NCBI RefSeq assembly: GCF_002157585.1
Contig: NZ_BDGB01000032.1
Coordinates: 1 to 46,366 of the forward strand
Source: Lentilactobacillus parakefiri
Lineage (GTDB): Bacteria; Bacillota; Bacilli; Lactobacillales; Lactobacillaceae
Length of the DNA: 46,366 bases
Direction: 5' to 3'
Part shown: piece after piece, positions 32,806 through 42,501 of the stretch
Layout: each line of letters opens with the position of its first letter
Numbering within the stretch: position 1 is the first letter of the stretch
Program-made: the position numbers and the translations under genes
The notes under the pieces: model-generated
What the model saw: only the letters and a program-made list of their open reading frames with translations
What the model was told of the DNA's origin: nothing
Databases searched by the model: none

Positions 32806-34257
32806 TCAGCGGATTTTTAACCAGTCGAAGATCTGTCGACCAACTGCTTCCGGTAAATAGCGGATTTCAATCAATTGATTGCCGTTTCCATGACGGACAT
32901 TGACCCTGACATGTGCTAATTTGGTATGCGTCATCCAAATTGATTGCACAAAGAGAAATGACTGGATATTTTTGTGAGGAATAACGTACTGCGATCGGGT
33001 GAAAAAATGCCCATCCTGAAGAATGAGCTGGTCGTTCACAATTTTCCAGCCGGTATTGGCCGCCGAATACCACCCCATCAAAATGGTAATGATAACGACC
33101 AGTAGGCTGAGCAATCCCCATATTTTAAAGAAATACAGGCACGGCAACACAATCACCAGGCTGATCAAAGACGCGTTGCGAATGAAATACCAATAAGACC
33201 CCCTGGCTAACCGATTCAACTCACTGAATTGAGTCGGTGCCCAACTGACAAATGGCTGCAGTGTGGCAAATACCTGGTCGTTTTTTACCACAGGCAGAAT
33301 CATTAAATCATTGCTTTTTTCGTCGTCACCCGCAGAAGAAGCCGCCAGTGCCTGCACAGTTGAAATGTGACACCACTGTCGAATCACATTTTGCTTAATT
33401 CGCAAAGCTTGAATCCGCGCAATCGGAATGGTGACTGAATTGCGCTGAAATAGGCCCTGCTCAGTATTGAGCTGGGTGTTTGTCGAGTTCAGCCGAAACT
33501 TGTAGTACTTTTGGATAATGGTTAAGTAAGAGCCGGCGATACTGATTATCACGATCAACAGGCCGATGACACCCAGAATAACTGCCGATTGATGAATCAG
33601 CTTGGCGGTCAGTGAATCAATCAATTTTTGTGGAATGGCCTCTTGGATTTTGCCGTAAACCGCAAATCCGGCTCCAATAATCGGGAACACGCCCAGTGAA
33701 GTCAGCGCGAAAACGGTCAATTCGTGGGAGTTGATTTCGTACTCAGCCTGCTGAACGCTTGGCTTTAGCTGTTTGGCCAAGTGATCGGTTGAATCGGCTG
33801 CGGGCGCGGAATCCCCGTTGCGCTGGTATTCAATTTCTGTTCGGATTCGTTCATTGACAATTGGCAAAACGGCTTCAGGGCTGTGGTCATCGTGACCAGC
33901 AGTTTCAATTTGAAGTTTTTCCAGATGAAACGGCACCAAAAAGAACCATTGGGTGTGTTGAATCGTTTGAATTCGGGTGTAAAGGATGTGGGAATGCCTT
34001 TTGACAAGAATGCCGCTGTTAATTGTCAGCATGTCTTTGCCAATTTCAAACGTAAGACATAGGTAGCGAATGGTGTGCCAGAGAATAATGAGCACGGCTA
34101 GAGCGCTAAAGCCAATAACTGGGTCAATCCCAATTGCGGTTGACCAACGGGTAATCGGGCCTGACCCGATAATCAGCAGCAGAATCGTATCCCAAAAATG
34201 ACGGAAAATAAAATAAACGATCGACAGGGGGTTCAGGTGTTGCGGCTTAGACGTCAT
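32806..34257 (-). CDS. YdbT-like membrane protein with bacterial PH domains
   Basis: A 483-residue membrane protein with bPH2 (DUF304) domains, resembling B. subtilis YdbT. Membrane-segment pairs lie near residues 15-70, 175-250 and 350-390. The bPH2 modules recur, each with a pattern like HILYTRIQTIQHTQ (near 90), SVTIPIARIQALRIKQN (near 275) and YVIPHKNIQSFLF (near 435). ATG 34257 follows GGAGGTGAG and overlaps the end of the upstream ydbS-like gene by 11 bases, so translation is coupled. In Bacillus the ydbST pair has been linked to resistance to antimicrobial compounds; that role here is inference. Confidence 0.8.
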   Translation of the reverse strand: MTSKPQHLNPLSIVYFIFRHFWDTILLLIIGSGPITRWSTAIGIDPVIGFSALAVLIILWHTIRYLCLTFEIGKDMLTINSGILVKRHSHILYTRIQTIQHTQWFFLVPFHLEKLQIETAGHDDHSPEAVLPIVNERIRTEIEYQRNGDSAPAADSTDHLAKQLKPSVQQAEYEINSHELTVFALTSLGVFPIIGAGFAVYGKIQEAIPQKLIDSLTAKLIHQSAVILGVIGLLIVIISIAGSYLTIIQKYYKFRLNSTNTQLNTEQGLFQRNSVTIPIARIQALRIKQNVIRQWCHISTVQALAASSAGDDEKSNDLMILPVVKNDQVFATLQPFVSWAPTQFSELNRLARGSYWYFIRNASLISLVIVLPCLYFFKIWGLLSLLVVIITILMGWYSAANTGWKIVNDQLILQDGHFFTRSQYVIPHKNIQSFLFVQSIWMTHTKLAHVRVNVRHGNGNQLIEIRYLPEAVGRQIFDWLKIR

Positions 34258-34726
34258 TGTTTCTCACCTCCACCGCCAATTTCATTATTTGTTTACGGAG
34301 CTGTTCGCCGACTTCAGGTTGTACGCCGTCAATTTTGTGGGAAGTGGACGCCGTGGTAATTCGGACCTCTTGAAGCTTTTGTGACTGTAAGATGGGACCG
34401 GCAGAAAGGGTGACGTCTTGAACACGGGCTATCGGGATTGAAATGAGCTTGCGAAAGATAAATCCCGATCGCAGTTCAACGGCGTCATCGGACAGGGTGT
34501 ACAGCCAAAATGAATAACGGTAGGGTACTAAACTCATTTCGACAGCGAAATCAATGACCGCAACGACAAAAAAGAAACCGGCGGCATACAGCAGCCATTG
34601 GTAGTTGAAAAAGTAGTGGATGATGACGGCAGCTGCCCCGAAACCAACAGCTAACAGAGTGTTCAAAATTGCCGAGATCCGCCAAACGGTTTTGATTTGT
34701 TTCGGTAAATGGTTCGACTCATTCAA
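34247..34726 (-). CDS. YdbS-like membrane protein with a bacterial PH domain
   Basis: A 159-residue protein: two membrane segments at about residues 15-60 followed by one bPH2 domain (SFWLYTLSDDAVELRSGF, ISIPIARVQDVTLSAGP, EVRITTAS). TTG 34726 is taken as the start because GAGGAGG lies eight bases before it; the in-frame GTG at 34735 falls inside that site. It is the first gene of the YdbS/YdbT pair, the usual order. Confidence 0.8.
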   Translation of the reverse strand: MNESNHLPKQIKTVWRISAILNTLLAVGFGAAAVIIHYFFNYQWLLYAAGFFFVVAVIDFAVEMSLVPYRYSFWLYTLSDDAVELRSGFIFRKLISIPIARVQDVTLSAGPILQSQKLQEVRITTASTSHKIDGVQPEVGEQLRKQIMKLAVEVRNNDV

Positions 34727-34905
34727 GTAAAGCACCTCCTCAATTGAGAATGAAGTATGTAAGTAGGTTAAGTTTACAAAAGAATGACGATAATTACCAT
34801 CCGATGACTTTCAAAGAAGGAAATCAATTCGGTAGACATAAAGCGGTTTAAAGCGTTATACTTACTTTTATGCTTTTCACGAAAAAACGAAAGGGGGGCC
34901 ATCAA

Positions 34906-36117
34906 TTGTCGAAAAAAGTTAGAAACGCAATTATTGTCCTAATATTTGGAAACTTTCTGGTCTGTATTGGGATGAGTTTGATCTTCCCGGTCATGCCATT
35001 TATTAAGAACGAACTGCATTTGTCCGCCACCGATATGGGGATCATGAACTCACTGTTTGCCATTGCCCAGTTAGTTGCCTCGCCAATTGTTGGTCAAATT
35101 TCGGATAAAATTGGCCGCAAACCGATTCTGGTTGGCGGTTTGCTATTGTATATGTTCTCAGAAATTCTCTTCGCAATGACCAACTGGTTGTGGATGTTTG
35201 ACATTTCCCGGACCATTGGTGGCTTGTCTGCCGCAATGGTGGTACCGACCACCAACGCATTGGCTGCCGATTTGACGACCCCACGCCAACGAGCCCGAGT
35301 GATTGGGTTGTTGTCTGCGGCCTTTAGTGGTGGCTTGATTCTGGGACCTGGAATCGGAGGGATCCTAGCCAAGTTTGATTATAAAACACCGTTCTGGTTT
35401 GCTGCTGGGTTAGGCTTTTTGAGTATGCTGTCATTGTGGCTAATGCTTCCTAATGAGAAAGAGATCGAGAAGATTGCGGCTAACCACCCAGTTCCCGCGC
35501 AAAGCAGACCACCCAAGCGGGCATCATGGACCCAGGCAAAGAAGTTGTTTGCTGGACCAATGGGATTGTTATTCCTGTTGATCCTAATTTCTTCGTTTGG
35601 GTTAGTCGGTTTTGAAAGTATCTATAGTTTGTATGTCAATGAAGTTTTTGGCTTCACAATGGGCAATATCGCCTTGGTGTTGACGTTAAACGGACTGACA
35701 TCACTGACATTTCAAGCCTTGTTATTCGATAGGCTGGTTGTCTGGCTGACTGAAAAGCGTCTGATTCGCTACTGCTTCCTACTTTCATTTCTTGGAACCG
35801 GTTGAATTATCCTTGCCCATTCCAAACTAGAAGTAATCATTGCAACGTTGATTGTGTTCACGGCGTATGACTTGATTCGCCCGGCGATTACCACGTTGTT
35901 GACCAAGGCAAGTGCAACCAAGCAGGGACTGATTAATGGCGTCAACATGTCGCTCACCAGCGTGGGTAACATTGTTGGGCCAATTGTGTCGGGGGCGCTG
36001 CTGGATACCAGTTATCATCTGCCATACTTGGTAGTAATTGTCCTCTTGTTCATCTCATGGATCATGACGTATTGGATTCGTGATCATTTCTCAGTTGATT
36101 TGACGGAAACTAGCTAG
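34906..36117 (+). pseudogene. MFS drug-efflux transporter interrupted by in-frame TGA
   Basis: A DHA1-type MFS exporter of 403 codons. TTG 34906 is the start, with AAAGGGGGG eight bases upstream; ATG 34870 has no ribosome site. Visible are GQISDKIGRKPILVGG (motif A), RTIGGLSAAMVVPT (motif B) and GPGIGGILAKFDYKTPF (motif C). At 35803-35805 TGA follows FLGTG, and the same frame continues with IILAHSKLE, TM segments and GPIVSGALLDTSY to 36117. TGG (Trp) to TGA would explain it. The 299-residue fragment lacks about the last four helices and is unlikely to transport. Antibiotic export is a family inference. Confidence 0.82.
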
Positions 36118-36149
36118 GCTTTTCCTGCTGCGGTGGGAGAGGCCTTTTT
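36116..36149 (+). terminator. Terminator after the MFS pseudogene
   Basis: AGGCTTTTCC pairs with GGGAGAGGCCT (with G-T pairs), followed by five T residues. Confidence 0.6.
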
Positions 36150-36188
36150 GAAACTTTCATCACATTTTCCTATCATCGTTTTCAATAA

Positions 36189-37025
<837 letters not shown>

Positions 37026-37026
37026 G

Positions 37027-37210
37027 ATCGCGACGAGCCCCGGGTGACCCCGGAGCGTATTTACGAGGCAGAAGGGAGCTGTGAATAAAATAAGAGCAAC
37101 TCAATCAGTGGCCGTTTCGCCAAAAGATCAATGCAACTCAAAAACGGCCAATGATGAACGGCTTTTTCATCGTTGGCCGTTTTTTCTTGTACATTAGGTC
37201 CCTGGGTCGT
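37027..37210. repeat. Family-2 repeat with terminator hairpin
   Basis: Contains a unit (GGAGCGTATTT, GGCAGAAGGGAGCT, near 37051-37081) matching the 16.1-kb cluster, then a hairpin. The hairpin (37141-37186, AAAACGGCCAATGATGAA with near-complement and T6) shares CCAATGATGAACG and its mate with the 16.05-kb hairpin. CCCTGGGTCGT occurs in both flanks. The hairpin can end the butA transcript. Confidence 0.65.
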
Positions 37211-37355
37211 TACACAGGTTGAGGTATTCTTCTAACCCTGCATCAAACGACCTGATTGATCATTGTAATTTTCCGTCAACAAATCATTTTCATTAGCCGA
37301 GAACGTTATGTTAAGCTAAAGAGGTACCAACATTAAAGATTGGAGATGTTTTTTC

Positions 37356-38249
37356 TTGGACGGATTACAATCAACGATTAAATTAAATAACGGTGTTGAG
37401 ATGCCGCGTCTTGGCCTTGGGGTTTGGAAGACCAGTAATAATGATTCACGTGATGCCGTTGTAACGGCAATCAAGCATGGTTATCGCGCAATTGATACGG
37501 CGCGAGAATATGGTAACGAACCCGGAACTGGTGTTGGGATTCGTGAAGGCATGCAGCAAGAAGGCTTAAAGCGTGAGGACATATTTGTCACCACCAAGCT
37601 TTATAATGGTGAACAGGGAGACTACGATAAAGTTTCTAAAGTATTGGACAAGCAGCTGTCCGATCTAGGTCTTGACTATATTGACTTATACCTGATTCAC
37701 TGGCCGGTTGATGCGACGTACTTGGAAAGCTACCACGCACTGGAACGCCTTTATAAAGAAGGCAAAGTTCGGGCAATCGGAGTCTCCAATTTCGATAACG
37801 ATCGGATGAGCAAGTTGTTGGAAGAATCAGAAATCGTCCCAGCAATCAATCAAATGGAATTTAATCCGACTCAGCAAGAAAAAGAAATTTTGAGTTTCGA
37901 CAGTAGTCATGGGATTCAACTTGAAGCATGGTCTCCGCTTGGCGCTGGTAAATCATTGAACAATCCGGTGATCGAAGCGCTTGCCAAGAAATATAGCCGC
38001 TCAGCTGCCCAAATTATTTTGCGTTGGGAATGGCAAAGAGACATTGTCACGGTTGTGAAGTCGGTTCATGAGAAGCGGATTGTTGAAAATAGTGATATTT
38101 TTGACTTTGAGATTAGCGATGAAGACATGCAACGGATCAACCAGCTTGATGAAAACAAACGTGATTTATGGTATGACGATTTCACTTGGCACAATCCAAA
38201 TGGTCGTTATGGTAATGAAATTGAGAAAGTTCCAGACATTAAAAAGTAA
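37356..38249 (+). CDS. aldo/keto reductase (2,5-diketo-gluconate reductase-like)
   Basis: A 297-residue aldo/keto reductase. Family signatures are GYRAIDTAREYGNEPGTGVGI (Asp and Tyr near residues 49 and 54), VTTKLYNGE (Lys near 82), YLIHWPVD (His near 114), INQMEFNPTQQ and VKSVHEKRIVEN (cofactor). TTG 37356 is the start, with TGGAGATG (37340-37347) eight bases upstream; no ATG is available before the conserved region. The C-terminal tail (YDDFTWHNPNGRYG) is longer than in the 14453 enzyme. Cytoplasmic carbonyl reduction with NADPH is expected; substrate unknown. Confidence 0.86.
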   Translation: MDGLQSTIKLNNGVEMPRLGLGVWKTSNNDSRDAVVTAIKHGYRAIDTAREYGNEPGTGVGIREGMQQEGLKREDIFVTTKLYNGEQGDYDKVSKVLDKQLSDLGLDYIDLYLIHWPVDATYLESYHALERLYKEGKVRAIGVSNFDNDRMSKLLEESEIVPAINQMEFNPTQQEKEILSFDSSHGIQLEAWSPLGAGKSLNNPVIEALAKKYSRSAAQIILRWEWQRDIVTVVKSVHEKRIVENSDIFDFEISDEDMQRINQLDENKRDLWYDDFTWHNPNGRYGNEIEKVPDIKK

Positions 38250-38264
38250 GACAAAGAACCAGTT

Positions 38265-38293
38265 ATCAGGAGTTTTCAGCTCCTGATTTTTTA
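38265..38293 (+). terminator. Terminator after the aldo/keto reductase
   Basis: ATCAGGAG pairs with CTCCTGAT around TTTTCAG, followed by T residues. Confidence 0.8.
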
Positions 38294-38302
38294 TTTGCCA
38301 AT

Positions 38303-38346
38303 AATGACTGCATGGTTATTGACTACTCAGTCATTTATGCTATACT
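38303..38346 (+). promoter_or_regulatory. ABC-exporter promoter with TetR-type operator
   Basis: TTGACT (38319-38324) and an extended -10 TGCTATACT (38338-38346) are 16 bp apart. TGACT-ACTC-AGTCA (38320-38333) overlaps the -35, and AATGACT (38303-38309) mirrors AGTCATT (38329-38335). The likely ligand is the TetR regulator encoded at the operon's end. Confidence 0.6.
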
Positions 38347-38398
38347 CAAGTCGAAATTGAGAAGTCAGTAAGGTAACTGCTCGAAGGGAGTGGGCATC

Positions 38399-39319
38399 AT
38401 GACAGATAAAATGATATTGGATGTTTCAGGACTCAAAAAATCATTTGGTAAGGTTGAGGCATTAAAGGACGTTAATCTGCAGCTTCACGGAGGTGAGGTG
38501 CTGGGCTTCATCGGGCCAAATGGAGCCGGTAAATCAACGACAATCCGGGTGATTCTTGGCCTGATTAAGGAGTCTGGTGGTTCAGCAACGGTATTTGATG
38601 AAGACGCCTGGAAGGACTCAGTCAAAATTCACAAGGATCTGGCATATGTGCCGGGTGATGTTTATCTGTGGCCAAATCTAACCGGCGGGCAGACCATTGA
38701 TATGATGCTGCACATGTCTGGGCAAAAGCACACTGCCAAAACGGATCAATTGATCTCAGAATTTAAGTTGGACACCAGCAAGAAAAATCGAACCTATTCA
38801 AAAGGAAACCGACAAAAGGTGGCCTTAATTGCAGCCTTTTCAACCGATGTGGATCTCTATATCTTTGATGAACCCACCTCTGGACTAGATCCGCTCAACG
38901 AACTGATTTTCCAGCAGCGGGTGGCTGAGTTGAAGGCTCATGGCAAGAGTGTCCTGCTTTCAAGTCATATCTTGTCCGAAGTAGAAAAAATGTGCGATAC
39001 GATTTCAATTATTCGGGAAGGAAAAGTCATCGAGACCGGCTCATTGGAATCGATGCAGCACTTAACTCGTAACGTGGTGGCAATCACTACTGCTTCACCA
39101 ATGGACGGGTTGGATAAAGCGAAAGGGATCCACCAATTGAACTTTAAGAACGACCAGCACACGATCGCTGAATTTACGGTGGATTCCGATGAAATTGGCG
39201 CGGTGATGGACCTGTTAACTCAGAGCACCATCGTTCAGTTAAAGACGACACCGCCGACTTTGGAGGATTTGTTCCTGCGGTACTATCATTCAGATGAAAG
39301 TCAAAAAGTAGGTGAGTAA
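38399..39319 (+). CDS. ABC transporter ATP-binding protein
   Basis: A 306-residue ATPase of a type-2 ABC exporter. It has Walker A GPNGAGKST (near residue 42), the Q-loop region YVPGDVYLW, an atypical signature YSKGNRQKV in place of LSGGQ, Walker B LYIFDEPTSGLDP and the H-loop SSHILSEVEKM. A C-terminal extension of about 90 residues follows, as in antibiotic or bacteriocin exporters. ATG 38399 is preceded by AAGGGAG. It is followed one base later by the permease start, so coupling is likely. Substrate unknown; drug or peptide export is inferred. Confidence 0.88.
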   Translation: MTDKMILDVSGLKKSFGKVEALKDVNLQLHGGEVLGFIGPNGAGKSTTIRVILGLIKESGGSATVFDEDAWKDSVKIHKDLAYVPGDVYLWPNLTGGQTIDMMLHMSGQKHTAKTDQLISEFKLDTSKKNRTYSKGNRQKVALIAAFSTDVDLYIFDEPTSGLDPLNELIFQQRVAELKAHGKSVLLSSHILSEVEKMCDTISIIREGKVIETGSLESMQHLTRNVVAITTASPMDGLDKAKGIHQLNFKNDQHTIAEFTVDSDEIGAVMDLLTQSTIVQLKTTPPTLEDLFLRYYHSDESQKVGE

Positions 39320-39320
39320 G

Positions 39321-40928
39321 ATGGCACAATACACACAGACTTTAACGTTATTAAAGGCTAACTTGAAGCGGGACTGGCTTAAAATCACCATTTGGCTCGC
39401 GGCTTTAGTCGGCGTGTTCGTGGCAGTGGCCGCTAAATTTGAAGGCATCTATGGGACCAGTAGACAAATTGCCGCCATTGGTTCCACATTACGTTCCAAA
39501 GCAATGGTCGCATTGATCGGCAGTGTCCCGGATGGCCGGTTAACAACAGCGCTAATCTTCGCGTCGGAAATGGCAGTGTTCTGGGGACTGTTTATCATCA
39601 TTTTCAACTATTCATTAGCCGTGAGTGCCAGCCGGGGCCAAGAAGAATCAGGGTTAGTTGAAATGGTCCTGGGCGGTCACCCAGTTGGCCGCTTGGCACC
39701 ATTAATGGCAGCAGCTTTGGAATTGCTGATTGCCAATGGCTTATTCGCACTGATTACCGGCCTCGGCACAATGATTGCCAACATGCCCGGCAGTGATACT
39801 AATGGAACTTGGCTGTCCGCGGTGGCAATTGCCGCTGTTGGCTGGGCATTTGGGATGATCGCACTGATCTTTTCTCAGTTGGTTGCTGACAGTCATAATG
39901 TTTCAATGTACAATTACGCTTTCTTAGGAATTGCTTACCTCATTAGAATGATGGCCGACGTTTCCAACCCGGATTACACGTGGCTTTCACCATTAGGTTG
40001 GCTGGAAAAAACGGAGATTTACACCCATAATAATTGGTGGCCGGTCGTGATGCTTCTGGTACTGGGAATTCTGGCATTCCTTGTCGCAGTTGTCTTAAAC
40101 AGCAACCGGGATATTGATGCCGGCGTTATTCACGTCAATCCGGGTAGTCGGAAGAGCAATTTTCTTCGTGGGCCGGCAACTTTACTCTTCTGGAACCAAA
40201 AAGTACTCACAGTATTTTGGATTATTGGCATGGCAGTTCTGGGAGCCAGTTATGGATCCGTGTTTGATAGTATCAGCAAAATTTTCAACACCTCCCCGAC
40301 CATCCAAAAAGTCCTCGGGCAAAGTGGTGTTCAACACATTGAACAAACACAGGTATTGTCGTTTGTCGGCTTGCTGGGAATCATCTTTAGTTTGTTGGCA
40401 GTGATTGCCGGCGTGATGATTGTGAACCATTTGATAACTGAGGAACGTCACGGCTACCTGCAAATGGTCATGACCAAGCCACAGAGCAGAAGTTACCTGT
40501 TGACGGTTTATATTGTCTTCGGCTTAATTTTAGCTGCAGTCCTGCTTTTGGTGGCCTTAATGAGTGCAATGGCGGTCGGAAATGTTGTGATGACCCATCC
40601 AATTGCGTTTAAATATTTCTGGCGGACATTCGTTGCCAATTTACCGTCAATTGTGTTGTTTATGGCGTTGATGGTTGGACTGGTCGGCCTGTATCCACGA
40701 CTACGGACGATGGTCTGGGCTTATCTGGGAGTGTCATTTCTCATTACCTACTTTGGCAGTCTCATGAATCTGCCAAAGTGGGCGCTGAAGATTTCACCCT
40801 TTTATTGGACGAAAAAAGTGCCGGTTGACGCAATTAATACGACCCCGCTGATGTGGATGTTGGTCGTCGCTGTCATTTTGATTGTGATTGGGTTCGTCGG
40901 GTACAAGAACCGCGATTTGGAAGGCTAA
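39321..40928 (+). CDS. ABC-2 type permease (polyketide/antibiotic exporter-like)
   Basis: A 535-residue membrane protein, about 12 hydrophobic segments in two halves, each resembling an ABC-2 permease unit (the first ending near residue 255, the second starting near LLFWNQKVL). This double-length form is typical of exporters annotated for polyketide antibiotics in Firmicutes and Actinobacteria and paired with one ATPase. Conserved pieces are SRGQEESGLVEMVLGG near 100 and EERHGYLQMVMTKPQSRS near 375. ATG 39321 follows GTAGGTGAG. The TetR gene starts 11 bp after its stop. Confidence 0.85.
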   Translation: MAQYTQTLTLLKANLKRDWLKITIWLAALVGVFVAVAAKFEGIYGTSRQIAAIGSTLRSKAMVALIGSVPDGRLTTALIFASEMAVFWGLFIIIFNYSLAVSASRGQEESGLVEMVLGGHPVGRLAPLMAAALELLIANGLFALITGLGTMIANMPGSDTNGTWLSAVAIAAVGWAFGMIALIFSQLVADSHNVSMYNYAFLGIAYLIRMMADVSNPDYTWLSPLGWLEKTEIYTHNNWWPVVMLLVLGILAFLVAVVLNSNRDIDAGVIHVNPGSRKSNFLRGPATLLFWNQKVLTVFWIIGMAVLGASYGSVFDSISKIFNTSPTIQKVLGQSGVQHIEQTQVLSFVGLLGIIFSLLAVIAGVMIVNHLITEERHGYLQMVMTKPQSRSYLLTVYIVFGLILAAVLLLVALMSAMAVGNVVMTHPIAFKYFWRTFVANLPSIVLFMALMVGLVGLYPRLRTMVWAYLGVSFLITYFGSLMNLPKWALKISPFYWTKKVPVDAINTTPLMWMLVVAVILIVIGFVGYKNRDLEG

Positions 40929-40939
40929 GGAGGATTAGT

Positions 40940-41581
40940 ATGGCAAAAAGACTGCCGCGTGATCCAAAGAAAGAACAGGCAATTTTGGAAGCTGCCGTGG
41001 TTCAATTCGGCAAAGATGGGTTTAATGCCAGCACCGATAAGATAGCTGAGCAGGCGAATGTTTCCAAAGGCTCAGTTTTTAGGTATTTTGATAATAAAAA
41101 GGAGTTATATGTAGCGGCCGTTAAGCAAGCAATGGCGACCTTGGTAGCGGTTGTCGATCTAAGCGTTTGGACGGATTCCGATGACTTGGTCACGATGATT
41201 ATTAACGCAACCAAATATAAAACTGAGCTTTCGCATCAGTTTCCAAATGAATTTGCCCTGTTGACGCGCGTGTATGCTCAGGATAACCTAATTCCACAAA
41301 AGGTTCGCCAACAAGTGTTTGGCATGTTTACCAAGTGGCAGGCAGAGGTTGAAAATACAGTTGTTACCCGGGTGGTTGATAAGATGGCAATCCGGAAAGA
41401 TCTGGATAAAGGTCAGGTGAAGAAATATTTGACACTGGTTCTCGGGACAATCTCTGCCGAAGTCCAAAAAGACCTTGAAGAACATCCTGAAATGAAGCGG
41501 ATAGAGGACATGGGCGCGCTCATTTCGACCGTTAAGAATTATTTGAAAATGGCAGAATTTGGTATTGTGGAATCTAGATGA
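40940..41581 (+). CDS. TetR/AcrR family regulator
   Basis: A 213-residue repressor. Residues 8-55 form the TetR helix-turn-helix: QAILEAAVVQFGKDGF, then DKIAEQANVSKGSVFRYF with the recognition helix, and NKKELYVAAV. The rest is an all-helical ligand-binding domain. ATG 40940 follows AAGGAGG. Its place as the third gene of the ABC operon and the inverted repeat over the operon's -35 suggest autorepression lifted by an exported compound. Confidence 0.88.
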   Translation: MAKRLPRDPKKEQAILEAAVVQFGKDGFNASTDKIAEQANVSKGSVFRYFDNKKELYVAAVKQAMATLVAVVDLSVWTDSDDLVTMIINATKYKTELSHQFPNEFALLTRVYAQDNLIPQKVRQQVFGMFTKWQAEVENTVVTRVVDKMAIRKDLDKGQVKKYLTLVLGTISAEVQKDLEEHPEMKRIEDMGALISTVKNYLKMAEFGIVESR

Positions 41582-41664
41582 AATTGAATTGCTTTAAGAG
41601 ACAATTTCATTCACGCAAGACACGGTAGCAAACGTGCGTCAAGTGATCAGAAGATGACATGTGC

Positions 41665-42102
41665 TTACTTTGGTGATTTCAACGTTGTCTGCCAGACACT
41701 CACCACGACCCAGCAGGCAAATGGCATAGCACTGAGGAACAGTCCAATAAATATCAGGCCAGGAGCGTCGCCGGATTTAGCCCAAATGTACGCAAACGTC
41801 AGGCTCATGGTGGCGATGATCACCGTTATTATACCCAGCAGCCATCGAAGACGGTGGACGGCAAGAGATACTTGCTGGGGCCGTTGAATGAGTCGCCAGA
41901 GAATCACGAGGCCGGCGCCAATGCAGAAAAGGACAGCCCAACCGCCACCTAGGACAAGGATTAACGCCACACTGATCTTGGTGGTTAAGACTAATAGGAT
42001 CGTTGCCCAGATGCCCACGGCGAAGAGTGTCAGTCCCAGCAGCGCCAGACTGGCCCGCAGTACTTGATGGTGTTGGTTAACTTGGTTAGATTTTACTGTC
42101 AA
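41665..42102 (-). CDS. Small four-helix membrane protein, unknown
   Basis: A 145-residue protein with four hydrophobic segments (about residues 17-40, 44-68, 86-106 and 115-135) and a basic loop RLIQRPQQVSLAVHRLRW in the middle. TTG 42102 follows an AGGAGG site (42111-42116). No family recognised. It is convergent with the ABC/TetR operon; the 83-bp gap between them shows no clear terminator. Confidence 0.65.
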   Translation of the reverse strand: MTVKSNQVNQHHQVLRASLALLGLTLFAVGIWATILLVLTTKISVALILVLGGGWAVLFCIGAGLVILWRLIQRPQQVSLAVHRLRWLLGIITVIIATMSLTFAYIWAKSGDAPGLIFIGLFLSAMPFACWVVVSVWQTTLKSPK

Positions 42103-42202
42103 TTTGAAGACCTCCTATATGTGTTGAGTTTAGCTCATTTCTTGTTGCTGAGGTTGACTGTTGGAGGGATCTTTGGAGAAATGTAAGAAGCATATGTATG
42201 AA

Positions 42203-42293
42203 AAATACCAGCAGGGCTCCTTTGGGGATGCTCTGCTGGTATTTGTTTGGTTGTTGTTTTGTTGAAACGTGCTCCACAAGCCAGCTTTCTCCG
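42203..42293. repeat. Hairpin and shared repeat module
   Basis: A 12-bp stem AAATACCAGCAG (42203-42214) with its complement at 42233-42244 is terminator-like. It is followed by a block (42262-42293) shared with 10227-10258. Positions 42294-42390 show nothing beyond sequence resembling the flank of the 10.1-kb repeat. Confidence 0.55.
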
Positions 42294-42390
42294 ATTAGTT
42301 CAATAAAATAATCCAAGATTAGAATCAGGGTGGGAAAAGTAACTACATTCTCACACGTACTGATAATTTTGAATATTACCTTGCTGAAAC

Positions 42391-42500
42391 GTGGGAAATA
42401 AAGCAGTTTCCGGCCATATAAGCACGCAATCCAAATATCCAAGCCCTGGATATTCGGATTGCGTGCTTATATTCTGGAAACTAACCGCTTTATTGCCCAC
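42391..42500. repeat. Full-length GTGGGAAATAAA hairpin repeat
   Basis: A 110-bp near-palindrome. The outer arms are GTGGGAAATAAAGC and a variant ending TTATTGCCCAC, the middle arms are GTTTCC and GGAAAC with ATATAAGC and GCTTATAT, and a variable core is built on CACGCAATCC and GGATTGCGTG. It ends one base before the stop codon of the LysM gene, so it could cap that transcript. Confidence 0.7.
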
Positions 42501-42501
42501 T

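Noticed and set aside
34846-34862. cre site before the second MFS gene
   Set aside because: The AAAGCG-containing sequence misses the consensus at three or more positions, so I do not list it.
42086-42442. 118-residue minus-strand ORF
   Set aside because: It runs through repeat modules and a hairpin, lacks a ribosome site and overlaps the start of the small membrane protein.
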